Assembly (NCBI GenBank): GCA_027605045.1
Contig: JAQFWX010000004.1
Location: 930,001 to 994,000 of the forward strand
Length of the DNA: 64,000 nt
Direction: 5' to 3'
Source: Phallus indusiatus
Taxonomy: Eukaryota; Basidiomycota; Agaricomycetes; Phallales; Phallaceae
Part shown: one piece after another, positions 58,253 through 64,000 of the stretch
How positions within the stretch are numbered: the stretch's first letter is position 1
Layout of the letters: each line of letters starts with the position of its first letter
Notes under the pieces: generated by a model
Told to the model about the DNA's origin: nothing
Databases searched by the model: none
Seen by the model: the letters and a program-made list of their open reading frames with translations, nothing else
Position numbers and translations under genes: made by a program

Positions 58253-61026
58253 CTAATCTGAGTCGGACTCTAGATTAATTTCGGGTATTTCCTCCTCGTC
58301 CATGTCGCTGTCAGGAGCTTTGGCCGAATGCAGAACCGATTCTCGCGGTGCACGTTCTCGAGACTGAGGTGGAGCAAACGCTGCGGAGCTTGCAACAGTC
58401 AAATTTGATTCCCGTAGATTATTCTTGGCCTCAACTGTTGAAGATATATCAACCGTCTGTCCTTTTGGCTGGGGTGATACCACGTCTGTCTCAATATTCA
58501 CCGCCGTGTCAGGGAATGATTGAGCCTTGGTCAACGGGACTTCAATGGTTTGTTTCATTGAACCAGGAACTGACACCCCAGACGAAAGTGGCAAGTCAGT
58601 TATTTCCCGTACCGTTGCCGTATTGACTGGACCTTGCTCTGTCTGTGACTGGTTGTCTTTTTGCTTTGACTGTGCGATTGCGGGAGCAATAGCCGTCATT
58701 TCGACGTCTCGAATACCATTTACGTTGGTTATGCTCCCGATTCCATCTTCTATGTCGGGCTCGCTGAAGGACGATATGACCTCGATAGGCGGGTTCGACC
58801 GCATTGGCGGGGGAAGTTTTGGGTGGAGCAATATATCCAAATCACGACGTGATTCCTCTAAACACCGGAGAACCTATCAAGATATTAACTTTTTGGTAAA
58901 AAATTTCAAAGAAGACACATACATGATCATCTCCCTGGGCCGGGCTTGATCCGTCTATCGCACCAATAATTAGCCCAATATCGTTATTTAGCCATCCTGC
59001 TGCTCCCGCAGTCAGCTGCTTCCTACACAAAGTCAAAGTTTTGTTATATAGCGCTCCATGGAAATTAGGATTGTGTGACAGCGAGGAGGCAGGAGAACGA
59101 GAAAGTTCGAACAAAAGATTAAGCAGTAATCTTGTAGAGATAGTTTTGAAGGAATTGCTCAGATATGGGTTGGGTAATAGAAGCTCGAGAGCTGTTTGAT
59201 AAAATCAGTTCAATACCCTGCTTTGTGCTCAAGCATGTAAACACATACTGTCAAGAGAAAACAAGAGGGTATCCTCATCAACATGATCTGCACAAATAAC
59301 TGCTGTCCCCGCTTGAAAGACTTCATCACCATCAAACCCACGAGCCCGTTTTTTGCCCTTCTTGGTTGTGGACTCTTGGACATGAGATGAGGTTACCAGT
59401 TTTCGAGGTAACGAGACCACCAGTTGCGAAAGTAAAAACTTCACCAGACGATTGAGTAATACAGCAGAATGGAGACTATATGTACGGGCGAGAATAGTTT
59501 TCAACAATTTTATGAATATCGATCTATGGAATCTGATCATGTGAAAGGTATTGTTAGACTTGCTGCCATATACAATTGATTAGAAGTGCGACACACTTAT
59601 CAGATACTTGCTCAGCGTTGTGAATTATACATGATAAAATTCGACATAGACTGGGATTGAGATGATGTTTGACTCTGAAAATGGTGAGAAGGTGATTATG
59701 TGGAAGTATATGAATGCTCACGAGATCGCCATCTGCGAAAGGAGATCCGAGGCGACGTCCCATAATTGAGGAACGGCAGAAGCTTCTAAAGCGCGACGTT
59801 GAACATCATAGGGTGCCTCCTATTAAATTATCGAACAAAATTCCATTATGAATGTGAAGAAACTAACTTCTGCTTGCGACTTGCAACTTAACAAAGCCGA
59901 TATCAATTTGACAAGGTCCCCAATGGCGACGGCTGTAAAACGGTAAATGGGGGCCCTGGTATAATGTAAGAAGGTGCGTAGTTTTTAATATAAAATTTAC
60001 CTTACCTCAATAAATGGATGATGAGACATGAGGCAGACCTTAGACGATCTAGACTCAGCGGAACTGCAATCAGAGAATCCGACGGTGGTTGTTTGAATGT
60101 CGGCTGAACATTCTGAGTCGATTTGGGAAGTTCCACTGCTCGATATGTATTAATTTGGATTGAATGTTGTAATGTGCCGTATTGAACGTACTTGGAGGAA
60201 AAGTAAGACGAAGGGAGCTAAAGGCTGACCAGGCATTCGCGATAGACGTCTCCAGTGTTTTTTGCCAAGCAGAAGCAGAAGCAACTTTTCCGCCGGTAAG
60301 GTGAAGAATTGACAACAGTTTGCATGTCGAGTTGATAGTGTTAGGATCCGAGCCAGTTGCTTTACCAGACAAAAGACGGAAACAAAATGACGAAATGTTG
60401 GACTGAAGCTGACGATGCAGAGTGGGGTAGGCTGGCACAAGGCGTGTGAGTGATTCCAAACATATGTTCTAGATACAAGTCGGGATCAGACTAAGAGGCG
60501 CGAATTATCGTTCAATTACCTGTAATTCAGATCCTTCTGTTTTCTCAGCTAGATTCAGTAACGCTGTACTGTATTTTGGGACATTAGGGAACGCCAATTG
60601 TCGTTGAAATTCAGAGGTGCTGAGTGCCTGGAAGAAGATATAATCAAGGAGTCGTATTGAAGCCTTTAAATTAGGTATATCCTCATTTCGCTTTATAAAC
60701 CAATACGGTGAATAGAAAACCAAAAAAATAATATCCTGGAGCCGTACCGATAACATTGGGAGACAGATAGCAACCCAGTTTTGCGAGCATTCCTTCAATA
60801 TTTCTTTGTTGAGGATGCTCGTCTGTAGAGCTAAACACAGACCGGCCCATCGCGAACCCGCGTGCTTGGAATTAATCAAAGAATTGATCCTTGCAATCCA
60901 TTTTGGTAGATGAGATGACGATTGAAGAGTATCGTGTGTTAGGTTAGATATGACAAAAGGCAAATGTGCAGCGGCCGCCTGGTCTGTTGCGACATGAAGC
61001 TGCAGAATGGCCTCTAAAGCGTGCAT
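58253..61026 (-). CDS. RIX1: Pre-60S ribosome assembly factor Rix1 (PELP1 family)
   Basis: Predicted 764-aa nuclear protein. Modelled exons: 61026-60748, 60663-60520, 60468-60192, 60138-60006, 59955-59868, 59819-59722, 59674-59564, 59523-59249, 59191-58923, 58873-58253. The helical-repeat N-terminus has the family hallmark SRWAGLCLALQTSIL and FQRQLAFPNVPKYSTALLNL; next come AVPLSLDRLRSASCLIIHLLR and LISALLSCKSQAEE, then EASAVPQLWDVASDLL. The C-terminus is disordered and ends in an acidic tail (EEEIPEINLESDSD), as in PELP1/Rix1. Rix1 works with Ipi1/Ipi3 in ITS2 processing and 60S export. The join 59563-59524 requires a GC donor and a 40-nt intron and is the weakest point. Confidence 0.82.
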
Positions 61027-61231
61027 TTTTTTTGAGTTGCCGACTAAAAATTTCGTGGAACGCGAAGCACGGCGAGTGTCACGCTCGTTTTGTCACGCGC
61101 TACCACTATGTAGGTGAAGTGCCGTCAACATTGGCTAGCACATTATTCAAAAATTCGAATTAAAAAGCCATTTCACACGATCCTTCTGCGAAGCCTTCGC
61201 CGTATTACTTGTCGAGGTCAAACAAGAGTTC
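61027..61231. promoter_or_regulatory. Short divergent promoter region of RIX1 and TSC10
   Basis: Only 205 nt separate the two start codons on opposite strands, so both promoters must overlap here. I see no clear TATA box or named site. Confidence 0.5.
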
Positions 61232-62576
61232 ATGTCGTTTCTTTCCACTCTCTTAGTTGACCGACTCCCCTTGCCTGTTATTCTTGCCGGCGTTGTCGTC
61301 GTGTTTTCGTTGAATTTCATGTTCGGAAGGAGCAAGTGGGACCCTAAGGGACAAGTAAGGAATTTTAACTGGTGTTCTTCCAATGGTGAATGAAATGGTC
61401 ACCATTAGCACTGTTACGTGACCGGTGGAAGCCAAGGAACTGGTCTATCTCTGGCTCTGTCTCTAGTGAAACAGGGTGCCCATGTTTCCATCGTAGCTCG
61501 AGATCCAAAAAAGTTGAAGGAAGCAGTCGATAAACTAGAGGTTCGTCCCTTTTCGGAATTTTTAGAAGATTCAAATAAATTGTCCTTTCAGGAAGTACGT
61601 CAAAACCCCGACCAAAAAATCAAATGGTATTCCCAGTCCCTCTCTAGTTATGAAGGTGCGGCTGCAGCTCTCAAAGATGCTTGCAAGCCGTTTGGAGGCA
61701 AAGCTCCGGATGTTATATTTAACGTTGCCGGTTCTTCAAGGCCCATCTATTTCGTTGAAGAAACTGCTGAATCCTTCAAGGCTGGCATGGACAATACTTA
61801 TTGGGTTCAGGCTTACACCACTTTGGTGATGAACTTTTCAATAAAAAACTCTAACGTAGGACCTGACCTAATTTCTCCCTTATATAGGTTGCGACTAAAC
61901 TAATGGTCCGTCAAAAAACCAAAGGCAAAATTGTTCTCGTAGGATCTACTTTGTCGTATTTTTCAATGGTAGGATATACTTCGTACTCGCCTGGGAAATT
62001 TGCTATACGAGGTATTTTGTAACGCCTTTTGCCAAACGCACTTCTCATGTTCTGTGACAAGGCCTAGCTGAATCACTTCGCAACGAATTGAAATTATACG
62101 ACATTGATGTCCATGCATATTTTCCTTGCACTATTTTCTCTCCAGGGTATATAGAAGAGAACAAACGCAAGCCCGAAGTTACCCTCAAGCTAGAAGAAAA
62201 CGACTCGGGCATCACGACGGAGCAGGCTGCGGAAGGTATATTAGAATGTAAATCACATTGACTAGTTTGGTGGTTCTCTTTTTGACGCTGATTTAATTTC
62301 AAGGCGTTCGAAGCGGCAAGTTCCAACATGCGTCCGACTGGCTTACCAAGGTTTTCCGTGCAGGCACTCGAGGTTCTGCTCCAAGTGGTCCATTTGACTT
62401 TTTCCTGGATCTTGTTTCTTGGGTAAGGAAAGCACTGCCGTTTTCCTTTCAGGCTGACCTGAAGAACATTATAGGTGATAGTCCCTATCGTACGTTTAGT
62501 GGCCGACAGCCAAGTTCGGTCCCATCGAACTAAACACGAAGAGCACCTTCAATCAATAGGATTTTACGACCAATAA
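61232..62576 (+). CDS. TSC10: 3-ketodihydrosphingosine reductase
   Basis: Predicted 335-aa NADPH-dependent short-chain dehydrogenase of the ER that makes dihydrosphingosine in sphingolipid synthesis. Exons: 61232-61354, 61409-61540, 61592-61825, 61888-62011, 62062-62235, 62304-62422, 62475-62576. An N-terminal membrane anchor (LPVILAGVVVVFSLNFMFG) precedes the cofactor motif YVTGGSQGTGL. Then come NVAGSS, the catalytic Ser in GSTLSYFSMVG, and Tyr-x3-Lys in YSPGK. The KDSR-specific stretch CTIFSPGYIEENKRKPE follows, then a C-terminal hydrophobic segment and a basic tail (HRTKHEEHL). The last intron was placed because it restores this family-like tail; read-through gives an unrelated end. It is divergent from RIX1 and convergent with TIP41. 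Confidence 0.92.
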
Positions 62577-62964
62577 TTAGATACCCGACACTTTATCTAT
62601 GATACAGTTTCGATTATACCATTGGCTAATTATATAGACAGAAGAATGCCATTCAGTTCACTCAAACGCATTTAGAAGATGGTCATCATAACGAGTGGTG
62701 GGCCGCTTGTATCAGCATTTTTTGGATTGATACAGCAAGAAGCCGACTCCAACTTCATTACGATCTCGTCCTCGGCACGAAAAACTCTTTCCAGATCCAG
62801 ATATTTATTCTAAACGACCCCCCGGTTTAAGCGAAGAATTCTCCATGGCGGCGAAAATTGGGATTCTTGCGGTATCCAAAGCATGATACTTCTTGAGAAG
62901 ATCTCATTATGTTGGGTATCCATGATCGCTCTGCCCGCACGCAGATTGGACGAAAACTCCCGTA
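62577..62964. other. Convergent 3' flanks, no gene seen
   Basis: Spacer between the TSC10 and TIP41 stop codons. No coding or RNA feature is supported. Confidence 0.45.
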
Positions 62965-64000
62965 TCATTGATTAATAATAGAAACGTCGATGTGAGAGCC
63001 CATCCCTCGCCATTTGGTTCCTGCTCCAGATCCTTGAGACAGCTCTTCTGGTAAGGTCGTCAGTGATTTGGCAATAAAGTGCGGGTCGATAAGAGGCGAG
63101 AGGTCAGCTTTATTCGGCAGTTGCTTGAAAGTTAATATAAGTCAGTGAGCACAGCCAGATACTTGCACCATTGAAACATACTCGTTTTAGATATTCATAA
63201 GGAGCTTCCCAACCTGTTGACTCTCGGACAATGAGAGGCGGAGACGAAGAAAACGAATGATATAAACGCGTGTCATAGGTCCGAAATAGAACGTTGTCCA
63301 CTCGGAGAGTGAACCTAGCAAGTAAGAAAAATGATGTGGGCATAACTCTCTTCAAACATGAACACTTCTTTCAAAAAGCTATTCCTCGAATATCAATTGT
63401 ATTGAACTTACCACGCGGATAGATACTTGTGACATCCCATTATCGTGTAACTCATCTTCATATAAAGGTACTTCGGCATAGAACAAGATAGGATCTTGTC
63501 GAGAAAGCTCGGCTATGGGTATGACATGTCCTGGACGTGTCTCGTCCCGCGGAACGAATGAAAATTTGTCAGGCTTAAGAAAGTGACCGGGATATGTAGA
63601 CGTATATGTCCAGTCATATGACTTTGTCTTGGAAAGTGTGATCGAAGGATCTGATTCAACCCTTGAATAAGAAGAGTCAATAAACAACGTTGTCACTCCA
63701 CGTCCACAACCACAGACCGACTCTTAAACCAGGCGTCCGAATAGCCTACTTTGACACTTCCATCTCCAGATTGTAGTTCTCCAGTTTTCACCCATTTAAG
63801 AGCACTTTCTGCATCAAAGCGATACGTCCATCCCGAAGGGTTATGTCTAATTTCCAATGAATTATTTCCAAACGTCATTTCAGGCAAAGGTAGTCCGAGA
63901 TTGGTCTGCATCGCATCTACTTCTGATGCCGTTATGATTGGCGCAACAATTGTCTCTAGAGACCATGAGAATATATCGATTTTACGGGTGTTGTTTGTTT
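62965..64000 (-). CDS. TIP41: TIP41, TOR/PP2A pathway regulator (5' end outside window)
   Basis: Partial gene running off the right edge. Visible exons: 64000-63718 (incomplete), 63661-63412, 63349-63182, 63123-62965. The family match is strong: I-x3-SW-x2-E then APIITASEVDAMQ, LPLPEMTFGNNSL, PSGWTYRFDAESALKWVKTG, VKVGYSDAWFKSR, YDWTYTSTYPGHF, DPILFYAEVPLYEDELHDNG, and RVMPTSFFLLARFTLRVDNVLFR-type and TRLYHSF segments. The C-terminus is a short polar tail. In yeast and animals TIP41 binds Tap42/alpha4 or PP2A-type catalytic subunits and links them to TORC1. The 5' part, including the start codon, is missing here. Confidence 0.93.

Overview
The window is nuclear DNA of a filamentous basidiomycete, most probably an agaricomycete. 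The evidence is the gene architecture: most protein genes are cut by many short introns (mostly 49-77 nt, GT-AG, with a few GC-AG candidates). Housekeeping genes of yeast or animal type sit about 0.1-2.4 kb apart on both strands. There is also a very intron-rich alcohol oxidase of the type common in wood-decay fungi. I see no operon, no CRISPR array, no virus and no intact transposon.

Layout. 1-3 kb: the 3' end of one MBOAT lysophospholipid acyltransferase, followed head-to-tail by a complete paralogue. 3-6 kb: a long disordered acidic protein. 6.5-8.2 kb: THOC3-like WD40 protein and an intron-containing tRNA-Phe. 8.5-9.4 kb: small zinc-finger protein. 11.8-16.5 kb: lipin (phosphatidate phosphatase). 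17.2-18.3 kb: protein phosphatase inhibitor 2. 18.7-20.2 kb: epoxide hydrolase. 22.5-23.4 kb: Rrn11-like Pol I factor, tail-to-tail with the 27-exon alcohol oxidase (23.5-26.9 kb). 28.2-29.8 kb: JmjC dioxygenase. 30-32.7 kb: Atm1 ABC transporter. 32.8-35.7 kb: leucine-rich-repeat protein. 36.1-37.4 kb: TupA-like substrate-binding protein. 38.1-39.6 kb: tetraspan membrane protein. 40.1-41.8 kb: STIMATE-family membrane protein. 43.6-46.2 kb: secreted sedolisin protease. 46.4-49.1 kb: Sly1. 49.3-50.8 kb: WDR89-like protein. 51-53.2 kb: two short unrecognised genes. 53.8-55.0 kb: TFIIB. 55.6-57.9 kb: Barentsz/CASC3-like exon-junction protein. 58.3-61.0 kb: Rix1. 61.2-62.6 kb: 3-ketodihydrosphingosine reductase. 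63.0-64 kb: TIP41, 5' end outside the window.

The genes do not form one pathway. Membrane lipid metabolism recurs (MBOAT acyltransferases, lipin, ketosphinganine reductase), as do transcription and RNA export (TFIIB, Rrn11, THOC3, Barentsz) and ribosome assembly (Rix1). Exon joins were worked out by eye from splice motifs, reading phase and conserved family motifs, and every listed join keeps the reading frame.

Most notable: a 5-nt micro-exon in TFIIB that restores the invariant Trp-Arg; GC-AG introns; three genes in which the frame slips at a C run, so that either a weak intron or one missing C must be assumed; a bacterial-type substrate-binding protein without a signal peptide; and a perfect 21-bp inverted repeat in a gene-free stretch. 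I did not find convincing evidence of a wholly new system.
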